64,000 nucleotides of DNA, taken from the NCBI GenBank assembly GCA_014584695.1, contig JACTMI010000014.1, forward strand, positions 124,001-188,000. Direction: 5' to 3'. This document shows positions 14,529 through 26,936 of the stretch, in pieces. The notes below the pieces were generated by a model. It was not told the DNA's origin, did not search any database, and saw nothing but the letters and a program-made list of their open reading frames with translations. The DNA is from Acidobacteriota bacterium (GTDB taxonomy: Bacteria; Acidobacteriota; Thermoanaerobaculia; Multivoradales; JAGPDF01). Every line of letters starts with the position of its first letter. Position 1 is the stretch's first letter. Position numbers and translations under genes: made by a program.

Positions 14529-16168
14529 TCCCGCGCCGCGGCTGGGGGCGCTGGGCGCTCGTCGCGCTGCTCGCCTGGCTCATCGGCTGGCCGCTCCTGG
14601 TCACGCTCGCCGCCGCGCTGACCGGCGAGACGGGGGGCACCGGCGCCGCCTTCGTCGAGTTCGCGCAGCGGCCCGACGAGTGGCTGGCGCTCGGGCGCAG
14701 CCTCTGGATCTCGGCGGCGACGGTACTGCTCTCGGCGCTGGTCGGCGTGCCGCTCGGCTTCCTGTTCGCACGCGCCGAGTTTCCGGGCCGGCGGGTGCTC
14801 GGCCAGCTGGTGGCGCTGCCGGTGGCCCTGCCGCCGCTGGTCGGCGTCATCGCCTTCCTCTACCTCTACGGCGAGAGCGGCTTCGCCACCCGCGTCGTCG
14901 GGCGCCTGCTCGGCGCCGCCGAGCCGCCCTGGCGGCTGGCGGGCGCGGGGGCGATCCTGCTGGTCCACGCCTACTCGATGTACGTCTACTTCTACCTGTT
15001 CACCCGCGCCGCGCTCGCCCGCTTCGACGGCGCGCTGACCGAGGCGGCGGCGTCGCTCGGCGCCGGCGCCTGGCGGCGCTTCCACGCGGTGACGCTGCCG
15101 GTGCTCCGGCCGGCGCTCGGCGCGGCGGCGGTGCTCACCTTCCTGACCGCGCTCGGCTCGTTCTCCGCCCCCTACCTGTTCGGCGGCAGCTTCCGGGTGA
15201 TGACCACCCAGATCCTGGCGTCGAAGCAGAACGGCGACGTCGATCTGGCCGAGGTCGAGACCGTGGTGCTCGCCGCGATCGCGATCGCCGGGCTGCTGCT
15301 CGCCCGGCGGCTCGAGCGCGACAGCGCGCCGGCGCGCCAGCGGGGCGTCGCGCCGGCACGCCGGGCCCGGCCGGGCCGCGCCGCCCGCTGGGCGCTCGCG
15401 GCCGCCGGCTGGGGGCTGGCGCTGCTGCTCTTGCTGCCCCACCTGACGCTCCTCGTCATGTCGCTCGTGCCGCGGGCGAGCTGGACCACCGAGCTGCTGC
15501 CGCCGGCGCTCTCGTTGGCCAACTGGCGCCTGCTCGGCGGCTCGCTCGAGGCGCTGCGGCCGCTCGCGAGCTCGCTCTGGATGGCCGCGGTGGCGACCGC
15601 CGGGGCCCTGGTCCTCGGTTTCACCGCCGCCCGCTCGGCGGCGCGCGGAGGCGCGGCCGGCCGGGCCACCGAGCTGCTGCTCGGCCTGCCCTGGGCGGTG
15701 CCGGCGACCGCTTTCGCGGTCGCGCTCGCCACCACCTGGAGCGTCCACCGGCCGCTCGAGGGGAGGTTCCTGCTGGTCGGCACGGCCGCCCTGCTGCCGC
15801 TCGCGTACCTGATCCGGGCGCTGCCGGCGACCGGTCGCGCCGCCTTGGCGGGCCTCGCGCAGCTCGATCCGGGGCTCGAAGAGGCGGCGCGTTCGCTGGG
15901 AGCGGGAAAACTCCGCACCCTCCGGCGCGTAACACTCCCGGTGCTGCGGCCGGCGCTCGCCGCCGGCGCGATGCTCGCATTCCTCGCCGCTTTCGGAGAT
16001 TTCGTGCTCTCGATCGTCCTCTACACCTACTCCACCCGCCCGGTCTCGATCGAGATCCTGTCCAACCTGCGGCTGCAGGAGACCGGCGTGGCGGCGGCCT
16101 ACGGCGTCGTGCTGACCGGCCTCTCGGCCGCCGCCTTCCTGCTGCTCGGGCGCGAGCGGGAGGGCTAG
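14525..16168 (+). CDS. ABC transporter permease, duplicated two-domain (FbpB-type)
   Basis: The gene begins with TTG at 14525 overlapping the ATPase stop (TTGA) and encodes 547 residues. It has two homologous halves, each with about six membrane segments and an EAA loop. The first is LTEAAASLGAGAWRRFHAVTLPVLRPALG and the second LEEAARSLGAGKLRTLRRVTLPVLRPALA, the contacts for the ATPase. Two fused permease halves are the hallmark of FbpB-type ferric-iron permeases. A short Arg-rich loop near residue 270 joins the halves. It completes the importer encoded by this operon. Confidence 0.93.
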   Translation: MIPRRGWGRWALVALLAWLIGWPLLVTLAAALTGETGGTGAAFVEFAQRPDEWLALGRSLWISAATVLLSALVGVPLGFLFARAEFPGRRVLGQLVALPVALPPLVGVIAFLYLYGESGFATRVVGRLLGAAEPPWRLAGAGAILLVHAYSMYVYFYLFTRAALARFDGALTEAAASLGAGAWRRFHAVTLPVLRPALGAAAVLTFLTALGSFSAPYLFGGSFRVMTTQILASKQNGDVDLAEVETVVLAAIAIAGLLLARRLERDSAPARQRGVAPARRARPGRAARWALAAAGWGLALLLLLPHLTLLVMSLVPRASWTTELLPPALSLANWRLLGGSLEALRPLASSLWMAAVATAGALVLGFTAARSAARGGAAGRATELLLGLPWAVPATAFAVALATTWSVHRPLEGRFLLVGTAALLPLAYLIRALPATGRAALAGLAQLDPGLEEAARSLGAGKLRTLRRVTLPVLRPALAAGAMLAFLAAFGDFVLSIVLYTYSTRPVSIEILSNLRLQETGVAAAYGVVLTGLSAAAFLLLGREREG

Positions 16169-17436
16169 TGTCGCCAGAGCGGGTGACGCTCGGCCGCCTC
16201 TGGGCGCTCATGGCGACCGTGCTGGTCGACATGGTCGGCTTCCTGATCGTCCTGCCGCTGCTGCCGTTCTACGCCACGCGGTTGGGCGCCCCGGCCGTCC
16301 TGGTCGGCGCCATGATCTCGGCCTTCGCGGTCGCCCAGCTCGCCACGGCGCCGCTGTGGGGACGCTTCTCGGACCGGCTGGGCCGGCGGCCGATGATGCT
16401 GGTCGGGATCACGGTCTCGATCGCCGCCCACCTGCTGTTCGCGTTCGCCTGCTCGGACTTCGCGCTGGCGCGGTTCTCCTCGGCCCAGACGCTGGCGCTG
16501 CTCTTCCTGTCGCGGCTGGTGCAGGGCGCCGGCGGGGCGACCACCGGCGTCGTCCAGGCCTACGTCGGCGACGCCATCGTGCCCGAGGAGCGGGCCAAGG
16601 CGCTCGGCTGGATCACCGCCGCGACCTCGGCCGGCGTCATGCTGGGGCCGGCGATCGGCTCGCTCGCTTCGACCCTGGGCGCCGCCGCGCCCGGGCTGGT
16701 GGCGGCCGGCCTCTGCCTGGCCAATCTCGGCTTCGCCTGGCGCTGGCTCCCCGAGTCGACCTCGCAGGAGTCGCGCGCGACCGCCGTCGCCGCCGAGCGC
16801 CGTTCTCTGCGCGGCCAGATGCTGGCCGTGGCGCTCCACCCGGGGCGGCCGGTGGCGCGCCTGATCTGGATCTACGCCATCGGCATGATGGCCTTCATGG
16901 CGATGAACGGCGTGCTCGCGCTCTACCTGCAAGCCCGCTTCGCCTTCACCGAGCGGACCATCGGCTATCTCTACACCTTCGTCGGCACGATCTCGCTCGT
17001 CATGCGCAGCGTCGTGCTCGGCCCCGCGGTGGGGCGCTTCGGCGAGGTGGGAGCCCTGCGCCTCGGCCTGGGCGCGCTCGCGGCCGGCTTCGCGCTGGTG
17101 GCGCTGGCGCCGACGACGCCGCTGTTCGTCGCCTTCCTGGTGCTGGTGCCGGTCGGCACCGCGCTGCTCTTCCCGGCCACCACCTCGCTCGTGTCGAGCC
17201 ACGCCGAGCGCCACGAGCTGGGCGCCACGATGGGAGTGCAGCAGGCCTACGGCGGGGCGTCGCGGCTGGTCGGCCCGCTCTGGGCGGGGGCGGCGTTCCA
17301 GCTCTTCGGCCCGGCGTCGCCGTTCTGGATCTCGAGCGGGCTGGCGGTCGCGACCCTGCTCTTCGCCGCCGGGCTCGCCCGGCCGGCGCGCGCCGAGCGG
17401 CCGGTCGAGGCCCGACCCACCGTCGGCCCGGCCTGA
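16168..17436 (+). CDS. MFS transporter (TetA/multidrug-like)
   Basis: The GTG at 16168 shares a base with the permease stop (TAGTG), giving a 422-residue, 12-helix major facilitator. The loop 2-3 signature GRFSDRLGRRPMMLVG is present, followed by SRLVQGAGGATTGVVQAYVGD, the motif C-like segment of drug/H+ antiporters. The C-terminal half has SSHAERHELGATMGVQQAYGG. The sequence resembles TetA-like exporters. Its tight coupling to an iron-type importer may mean it exports a siderophore or metabolite, but that is a guess from context. Confidence 0.9.
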   Translation: MSPERVTLGRLWALMATVLVDMVGFLIVLPLLPFYATRLGAPAVLVGAMISAFAVAQLATAPLWGRFSDRLGRRPMMLVGITVSIAAHLLFAFACSDFALARFSSAQTLALLFLSRLVQGAGGATTGVVQAYVGDAIVPEERAKALGWITAATSAGVMLGPAIGSLASTLGAAAPGLVAAGLCLANLGFAWRWLPESTSQESRATAVAAERRSLRGQMLAVALHPGRPVARLIWIYAIGMMAFMAMNGVLALYLQARFAFTERTIGYLYTFVGTISLVMRSVVLGPAVGRFGEVGALRLGLGALAAGFALVALAPTTPLFVAFLVLVPVGTALLFPATTSLVSSHAERHELGATMGVQQAYGGASRLVGPLWAGAAFQLFGPASPFWISSGLAVATLLFAAGLARPARAERPVEARPTVGPA

Positions 17437-17453
17437 CCCCCCAAGAACGAAAA

Positions 17454-17478
17454 GAGCCCCCCGGTCTCCGGGGGGCTC
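17454..17478 (-). terminator. Rho-independent terminator of tRNA-fMet
   Basis: GAGCCCCCCGG-TCT-CCGGGGGGCTC is a perfect 11-base-pair hairpin. On the minus strand it is followed by TTTTCGTTCTT, so it terminates transcription of the initiator tRNA lying 30 bases upstream on that strand. It may also stop the convergent MFS transcript. Confidence 0.85.
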
Positions 17479-17507
17479 GGCAACCGCGTCGCCGCGGTGG
17501 AAGGTCT

Positions 17508-17586
<79 letters not shown>

Positions 17587-17657
17587 GTCGGCCCGGCGTC
17601 GAAACGCCGGGGCGAGCAAGCATGTCACAGGCGGCCACCGAGGTCAAAAAACCCCTC

Positions 17658-20810
<3,153 letters not shown>

Positions 20811-20819
20811 GCGCAGCCG

Positions 20820-23800
20820 GTGCCGCGCCGCGTTCTGCCCCGGCTGGCGGCGTTGCTCGTCGCCCTCTGCGGCTGGCCGCTCGCCGGCGAGCGACTGCCG
20901 GTGCAGAGCTACGACCTGGGTCGCGGGCTGGCCGGCGACCGCGTCTGGGATCTCGAGCTCGACCCCGCCGGGGCGCTCTGGATCGCGACCTCGACCGGCG
21001 TCTCGCGCTTCGACGGCCTCAGCTTCCGCAACTTCGACGCCCGCCACGGCCTCGCGAGCGCCAACGTCTTCCAGCTGCTGCGCACGCGCGACGGCCGCTT
21101 CGTGGCCGGGACGGCCTCGGGGGTCTCGCTCCTGGATCCGGTCGCCGGGCACGGGGAGCGCCCCTGGCGGACGCTGCCGGCCGAAGCCGAGCGGGGCGGT
21201 GGCCAGCTCATCGCGCTCGCCGAGGACGCCGACGGCACGATCTGGGCGGGGGGACTGCTCGGGCTGTTCCGCGTCGCTGGTCCGGTGGGTGCTGAGCGGC
21301 TGGTCGCGGCGCCGCTGCCGGCTGCCGAGCCGCGCGTCCGTCTGCTCGCCGCGGATGGCGACGGCGGCCTCTGGGTCGAGCTCGGGCGGGGCCTCTACCG
21401 GCGCGAGCGCTCCGGCAGCTGGCGGGGACCCTGGGCGGCGCCGGCACAGCTCGCGGACGTCGCCGGTCTCTCGGACCTCGCGGTCGATGCCCGGGGCGTC
21501 CTCTGGCTGGCGTCGCGGCAAGCGGTCTGCGGCCAGCGGCCGGCGCACGGGAAGGACGGCGAGCCGGAGCTGCGGCCAGGTACCCTCCCGCTCGTCGCGC
21601 TGGCGCGGACCCGGCCGCCCGAGGCGGCGGGCATCTGGGTCTGCGTCGAGGTGTCGGGTGGCCTGCCGGCGACGCGGACGATGCGTCGGCTCGACGCCGC
21701 GCCGGAGGGCGGCCTCTTCGTCACCGGCGCCGACGGCGTCGTCGAGATCACCCCCGCCGGGCTCGAGCTCCGGCTCGCCGCCCGGGAGGCCGACGGCGCG
21801 ACCCTGCAGGCGGCGCTCGAGGGACCGGACGCCACGCTCTGGGTCGGCAGCGCCGACCAGGGGCTGCTCCGGCTGGTCCGCTCCGGGGTCGAGCTGCCGG
21901 CCGGGGGGGAGCTCTTGCCGGGTGCCGTGTCGACGCTGCTCGCCGAGACGAACGAGCCGCTGGTCGTGCTCGACTACCTGGACCCGAGCCGCCGGCTCCT
22001 GCGCGCCACCGGCGCGGGCTGGCGCGATGTCACGCCGCCGGGCGCCGGCGCGCTCCAGGCCTCGTGGGGCTGGGGGGCGATCTCCGCGCTGGCTCCGGAC
22101 GGCGCCTGGTGGGTGGGCCGCTCCGGCGGCGTGGAGCGCTTCCCGCCGCGGCCGGCCGGCAGCTTCGGGCCCGCCCGGCCGGCGCCTCGCGCCCTGGCGC
22201 AGGCGCTCGTGGGCCAGGAGCCGATTCGCCTCTTCTTCGCTCGCTCGGGCACGCTCTGGGTCGGCACCCACGCGCCGGTGGGCCTCCACGCCCTCGATCT
22301 CGCGACCGGCGGGGTGCGCACCTTCTCCGAGCTCGCCGACTTTCCGAACGGGGCGCCGACCGCCTTGGCCGAGGCCGCCGATGGGACGATCTGGGTCGGG
22401 TTCTTCCGCGGTGGCCTGGCGCGCCGCCGTTCCGGCGGCGCGGCAGCGGAGACGGGCCCGTTCGAATGGCTGGCCGGCGCCGCGGCGGTCGCGCCCGGCT
22501 TCGTCCACGCCCTCCACTTCGACGCCCACGGCCAGCTCTGGGTGGGGACGGGGAGCGGACTCTCGGTCTGCCGCGCACCCGGCGCGACCGACCCCCGGTG
22601 CGAGCGGGCCCTGCCCGGCAGCGAGCTCGACCAACTGCCGGTCGCCTGCCTGGGCGAAGACAGCGCCGGCTGGCTTCTCGCCGGCACCTCGAAGGGGCTC
22701 TTCCGGCTCGACCCGTCGAGCGGGCGGCTGGACGTCCTGACCACGGCGGAGGGGCTGCCGGCGAACAACATCCTCGCGCTGGCAGCCGCGGGCGACGGCG
22801 CCGTCTGGATCGCCACCGCGCGGGAGGTCGCCCGCTTCCGGCCGCCGCCGCCCGCCGGGCCGGCGGCGCCGTTGCGGCTGGTCGCCGTCGATGTCGCGGG
22901 CCGATCGCTGCCGATCCCGATCGGCGGGGTCGAGCAGCTCTCGCGCCTCGAGCTGGCGCCCGGCGAGCGCTTCGCGGAGCTCGAAGTGGCGAGCATCCAC
23001 CTGGGCCCGGGGCCGCCGCCGGCCTACCAGTGGCGCCTGGGTGGCGGCGCGTGGTCCGCGCCCTCCGCCGAGCGCAGGTTGCGGCTCGGCGGTCTCGCCG
23101 CCGGCGACCTGGGTATCGAGGCGCGCGCGGTCTCGGCGGCGGGCGTGCCGGGGCCGGCGGTGCGCGTCGACCTGCGCGTCCTGCCACCGCTGTGGCGGCG
23201 CGGGTGGTTCCTCGCGCTCGTGGGCGTCGTCATCGCGGCGGGGGTGGTGACGGGCCACCGATTCCGGGTCGCCCGTCTGCTCGAGCTCGAGCGGGTGCGC
23301 ACGCGCATCGCCGCCGACCTCCACGACGACCTCGGCTCGTCGCTGTCGCGCATCTCGATCCTGGCGGAGGTGGCCCGGCGGCAGGGTCCGGGGGAGAACG
23401 CGGCGCTACTCGACACCATCGGCGTCTCGGCGCGCGAGCTGGCCGAGATGGCCTCCGACATCGTCTGGGCGATCGACCCCCAGCGCGACGACCTGGCGAG
23501 CTGGGCCGCCCGGCTGCGGCGCTTCGGCGAGGACCTGCTCGCGCCGCTGGGGGTCGAGCTCGCGGTCGAGGTGCCGGCCGACGCGGCCTCGATCCGGCTC
23601 GCGGCGGCGGCCCGGCGCGACCTCTTCCTGCTCGCCAAGGAGGCGCTCAACAACGCGGCGAAGTACGCCGGCGCGCGCACGGTGCGGGTCTCGGCGGAAC
23701 GGGTGGGCGGCCGGCTCGAGCTCGCCATCGAGGACGACGGCGGCGGCATCGGCGACGCCGCCGCCGCTCTCGCCGCGGCGCGCGGTGGCGGGCACGGGCT

Positions 23801-23900
23801 GCGCACCATGCGCGCGCGCGGCGCGCGGTTGGGGGGCCGGCTGGAGATCGCGCCCCGCGCCGGCGGCGGCACCCGCATCGCGCTCGATTTCCTGCTCTGA
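20820..23900 (+). CDS. Propeller-type sensor histidine kinase
   Basis: The start is the GTG at 20820, nine bases after the FtsB stop, giving 1026 residues. A signal peptide (to about residue 24) is followed by two seven-bladed propellers of Reg_prop repeats (LWIATSTGVSRFDG, IWAGGLLGLFRV, LWVGTGSGLSVC and similar). Next comes a Y_Y_Y-like domain (about 690-785) and one membrane helix (about 797-815). The cytoplasmic part has a HisKA_3 domain with the phospho-acceptor His at residue 835 (ADLHDDLGSSLSRIS) and an ATPase domain (EALNNAAKYA, DDGGGIGD, GHGLRTM). The likely partner is the NarL-type regulator at 26.9 kb. Confidence 0.92.
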   Translation: MPRRVLPRLAALLVALCGWPLAGERLPVQSYDLGRGLAGDRVWDLELDPAGALWIATSTGVSRFDGLSFRNFDARHGLASANVFQLLRTRDGRFVAGTASGVSLLDPVAGHGERPWRTLPAEAERGGGQLIALAEDADGTIWAGGLLGLFRVAGPVGAERLVAAPLPAAEPRVRLLAADGDGGLWVELGRGLYRRERSGSWRGPWAAPAQLADVAGLSDLAVDARGVLWLASRQAVCGQRPAHGKDGEPELRPGTLPLVALARTRPPEAAGIWVCVEVSGGLPATRTMRRLDAAPEGGLFVTGADGVVEITPAGLELRLAAREADGATLQAALEGPDATLWVGSADQGLLRLVRSGVELPAGGELLPGAVSTLLAETNEPLVVLDYLDPSRRLLRATGAGWRDVTPPGAGALQASWGWGAISALAPDGAWWVGRSGGVERFPPRPAGSFGPARPAPRALAQALVGQEPIRLFFARSGTLWVGTHAPVGLHALDLATGGVRTFSELADFPNGAPTALAEAADGTIWVGFFRGGLARRRSGGAAAETGPFEWLAGAAAVAPGFVHALHFDAHGQLWVGTGSGLSVCRAPGATDPRCERALPGSELDQLPVACLGEDSAGWLLAGTSKGLFRLDPSSGRLDVLTTAEGLPANNILALAAAGDGAVWIATAREVARFRPPPPAGPAAPLRLVAVDVAGRSLPIPIGGVEQLSRLELAPGERFAELEVASIHLGPGPPPAYQWRLGGGAWSAPSAERRLRLGGLAAGDLGIEARAVSAAGVPGPAVRVDLRVLPPLWRRGWFLALVGVVIAAGVVTGHRFRVARLLELERVRTRIAADLHDDLGSSLSRISILAEVARRQGPGENAALLDTIGVSARELAEMASDIVWAIDPQRDDLASWAARLRRFGEDLLAPLGVELAVEVPADAASIRLAAAARRDLFLLAKEALNNAAKYAGARTVRVSAERVGGRLELAIEDDGGGIGDAAAALAAARGGGHGLRTMRARGARLGGRLEIAPRAGGGTRIALDFLL

Positions 23901-23911
23901 CCCGACCGCCG

Positions 23912-23931
23912 GGGCGCATCGGGATGCGCCC
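23912..23931 (+). terminator. Hairpin after the sensor kinase gene
   Basis: GGGCGCAT-CGGG-ATGCGCCC is a perfect 8-base-pair stem that begins 11 bases after the kinase stop. There is no T-run. It could be a weak terminator or an mRNA-stabilising hairpin separating the kinase from the beta-helix gene. Confidence 0.4.
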
Positions 23932-24044
23932 GGAGCGGCTCTGCGTCCGCAGATCCGGGCCTTCGAGCGCATCGCCGTGCGCTGCCGCGGGCGGCGCCGC
24001 TCGGCCAGAGTTCTCCTCGCGCCACGGCCGCCGTGGCGCTCTCC

Positions 24045-24051
24045 GAGGAGG
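24045..24051 (+). promoter_or_regulatory. Ribosome-binding site fixing a TTG start
   Basis: GAGGAGG lies 8 bases before the TTG at 24060. The alternative GTG at 24033 has no such site and would put a charged stretch in front of the signal peptide. The site therefore supports the TTG start. Confidence 0.65.
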
Positions 24052-24059
24052 ACCGAACC

Positions 24060-26936
24060 TTGCCGCGATTCTGGAGGCCCCTGCTCTTCTCGACCACGCT
24101 CCTCGTCCTCCCGGCCGGCTGGGCGAGGGCCGACATCTACACGGTGACCCACACCGACGACGCCGGCGTCGGCTCGCTGCGCTGGGCGATCAGCCAAGCC
24201 AACGCCCACCCGGGCGCCGATGCCGTGGCGTTCAACATTCCGGGCCCGGGGGTGAAGGTGATCGCCGTCGAGACGCCGCTACCTTCGCTCGCCGCGGGCA
24301 CTTCGATCCACGGCAACACGCAGCCCGGCTACGCCGGTGCGCCGCTGATCCGACTCGACGGCGGCGACCTGCCGCAGAACTTCTGGGGCCTGGACACGGG
24401 GGGGCCGAGCATCACGATCCGCGGCCTGCAGATCGTCCGCTTCCGCGGCCCGGGCATCCGTGTCTGGCACGACTTCGTGACCATCCGGTCGAGCTACGTC
24501 GGCACCGACGGCAGCGCCGCGCTCGCCAACGAGTCCGCCGGCATCGTTTGCCACACCGGGACCTCGCTGGTGGTCGGCGGGCTGGCGGCGGGCGAGGGCA
24601 ACGTCCTCTCCGGCAACGGCGCCCACGGGGTGCTTCTGGACCCCGCCTGCGCGGGCGCGGTGATCTGGGGCAACCGCGTGGGCACGAACGCCGAGGGCAC
24701 GGCCGCGGTGCCCAACCAGGGCGACGGCCTCTGGATCGCCAGCGCGCAGAACACCGTCGGCGGCTCGGGCGCGGGCCAGCGCAATCTGATCTCGGGCAAC
24801 GCTTTCAACGGCATCGTTTTGGGCGACGCGGCGATCAACAATCAGATCGTCGGCAACTGGATCGGCACCGACTCGACGGGCACGGGCGCGCTCGGCAACG
24901 CCGGCAGCGGGGTCTGGATTCGCGGCGACGCCAACACCCTGGGCGGCACCGCGGCCGGGGCGGGCAACCTGATCTCGGGCAACGGCGACCGCGGCGTGGT
25001 GCTGGACGAGATCGCCTCGCTCAACGTCCTGCGCGGCAACCGGATCGGCACGGACGCGGCCGGCAGCGCCGCGCTGCCCAACGCGGGCGGCGGCGTCGCG
25101 CTCTACGGCAGCCAGAACACCCTCGGGGGGGCCGCGGCGGGCGCGCGCAACGTCATCTCCGGCAACGCTCAGCAGGGCATCGGCATCGCCGGCGCCGGCG
25201 CCGACGCGAACGAGATCATCGGCAACCACATCGGCACCGACGCCGCGGGCGCCGTGGCTCTGGGCAACAGTGGCTACGGCATCCGGGCACTGTCGGGCGT
25301 CGGCAACCTGGTGCGCGGCAACGTCATCTCGGGCAACGGGCGAGCGTTCTCGCTGGAGCACGACGCCCGGGACTACGTCGTCCAGGGCAACACCATCGGT
25401 CTCGACGCGGCCCGGACGGCGAAGCTCGCCAACGACAGCAGCGGGCTGGACATCTCGACTCCGGGGCATCTCGTCGGCGGCACCCAGCCGGGCGATGGCA
25501 ACGTCATCGCGGGCAACGCCTACTACGGCATCTGGATCGACGGACCGGCCGCGACCGGCATCGTGGTGGCGGGCAACTGGATCGGGACCAATCCGGCGCG
25601 CGCGCCGGGGCTCGGCAACCGGTACAGCGGCATCACGGTGACCGAGGCCGCCGGCAACACCATCGGCGGCAGCGCGCCGGGAGCGGGCAACGTGATCGCG
25701 CACAACGACTACCTCGGCGTTTTCGTCTGGAGCGGCGCGAGCAACGCGATCCTCGGCAACTCGATCCACGACAACGTGCTGCTCGGCATCGACCTCGAGC
25801 CGCAGGGACCGACGCCGAACGACCCGGGCGACTGGGACCTGGGGGCCAACCGCGGCCAGAACCACCCGGTGGTCGCGAGCGCGGTCGCGAACGGCGGCGA
25901 CCTCGCCATCGAGGGCTTCCTCGATGCCCACCCGTCGACCGAGTACCGAATCGAGCTGTTCTCGAGCCCGACCTTCGACCCGACCGGTGTCGGCGAGGGG
26001 AGGAGCTACCTGGGCGCGGTGGTGGCGACGACCGACGCTGCCGGTCGCGCGACCTTCGCCGCGACGCTGCCGGCTACCGGCGGCGACGCCTTCGTCACCG
26101 CGACCGCGACCGGCCCGCTGGCCGACACCTCGGAGTTCTCGCCCGCGATCGCGGTCGGCGCGCCGCAGCCCGGTCAGCTCCAGATCTGGCGCGATCTGCT
26201 GCTGGCCTACGAAGGGACGACCGGCCTGGCGGTGACGATCGTCCGCTCCCACGGCGTCGTCGGCACGGTGGCGGTCGAAGTCGCGACGGTCGACGGCACC
26301 GCGCAGGCGCCAGCCGACTTCGGCGCCGTGGCGACGACGGTCACCTTCCAACCCGGCGAGACGATGAAGTCGGTCTTCGTGCCGGTGGTGACCGACGGCC
26401 TGCCGGAGGACGACGAGACCTGGGCCCTGCGGCTCGCCAACCCGCAAGGAGGGGCGGTGCTCGGCGCCAACCACGACGTCGACGGCTGGATCTTCGACGC
26501 CACCCTGGAATGGCCGATGTACTCGGTCTCCGACGCGCAGGTGGTCGAGGGCGACACCGGCACGCGGAGCCTGGTGTTCACGTTGACGCTGTCACCCACC
26601 GACCACGAGGTGCCGATCCACTTCTGGACCCGCGACGGCACCGCGACGGCGGGCGAGGACTACCAGGAGAGCTCCGGCGTGGTGACCTTTCAGCCGGGCG
26701 ACGGCGCCAAGACGATCGTCGTGCCGGTGCTGGGCGACACCGCACAGGAGCTCGACGAGGTGGTCTACCTGCACGTCGCCGCGGCTCAGGGGACGCCGGC
26801 GGTGATCTGGAAGGGACTGGGCGAGGGGCGCATCCTCGATGACGACGGCGGTGGCGTCGGTTCGCTGGTGCTGTTCGTGGACGACTTCGAGAGCGGCGCG
26901 GCGGACCGCTGGAGTACGATCCAGGGGGGTTCGTGA
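24060..26936 (+). CDS. Secreted beta-helix protein with Calx-beta domains
   Basis: Starting at the TTG at 24060 the protein has 958 residues. A signal peptide ends near ARA (residue 24). The N-terminus IYTVTHTDDAGVGSLRWAIS is the usual opening of large beta-helix surface proteins. About ten parallel beta-helix coils follow, with the recurring pattern GN-x-IGTD-x-x-G-x-x-AL-x-N (about residues 130-600). Two Calx-beta domains lie at about residues 710-815 and 820-935. The tail, LFVDDFESGAADRWS, resembles the end of the FG-GAP protein at 61.3 kb. It lies between a kinase and its probable regulator and overlaps the latter by 4 bases. Confidence 0.87.
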   Translation: MPRFWRPLLFSTTLLVLPAGWARADIYTVTHTDDAGVGSLRWAISQANAHPGADAVAFNIPGPGVKVIAVETPLPSLAAGTSIHGNTQPGYAGAPLIRLDGGDLPQNFWGLDTGGPSITIRGLQIVRFRGPGIRVWHDFVTIRSSYVGTDGSAALANESAGIVCHTGTSLVVGGLAAGEGNVLSGNGAHGVLLDPACAGAVIWGNRVGTNAEGTAAVPNQGDGLWIASAQNTVGGSGAGQRNLISGNAFNGIVLGDAAINNQIVGNWIGTDSTGTGALGNAGSGVWIRGDANTLGGTAAGAGNLISGNGDRGVVLDEIASLNVLRGNRIGTDAAGSAALPNAGGGVALYGSQNTLGGAAAGARNVISGNAQQGIGIAGAGADANEIIGNHIGTDAAGAVALGNSGYGIRALSGVGNLVRGNVISGNGRAFSLEHDARDYVVQGNTIGLDAARTAKLANDSSGLDISTPGHLVGGTQPGDGNVIAGNAYYGIWIDGPAATGIVVAGNWIGTNPARAPGLGNRYSGITVTEAAGNTIGGSAPGAGNVIAHNDYLGVFVWSGASNAILGNSIHDNVLLGIDLEPQGPTPNDPGDWDLGANRGQNHPVVASAVANGGDLAIEGFLDAHPSTEYRIELFSSPTFDPTGVGEGRSYLGAVVATTDAAGRATFAATLPATGGDAFVTATATGPLADTSEFSPAIAVGAPQPGQLQIWRDLLLAYEGTTGLAVTIVRSHGVVGTVAVEVATVDGTAQAPADFGAVATTVTFQPGETMKSVFVPVVTDGLPEDDETWALRLANPQGGAVLGANHDVDGWIFDATLEWPMYSVSDAQVVEGDTGTRSLVFTLTLSPTDHEVPIHFWTRDGTATAGEDYQESSGVVTFQPGDGAKTIVVPVLGDTAQELDEVVYLHVAAAQGTPAVIWKGLGEGRILDDDGGGVGSLVLFVDDFESGAADRWSTIQGGS

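Noticed and set aside
24120-25800. Possible CRISPR array or DNA tandem repeat
   Set aside because: The repeated GGCAAC and ATCGGCAC units encode the coils of the beta-helix protein. They are irregular in spacing and have no unique spacers.
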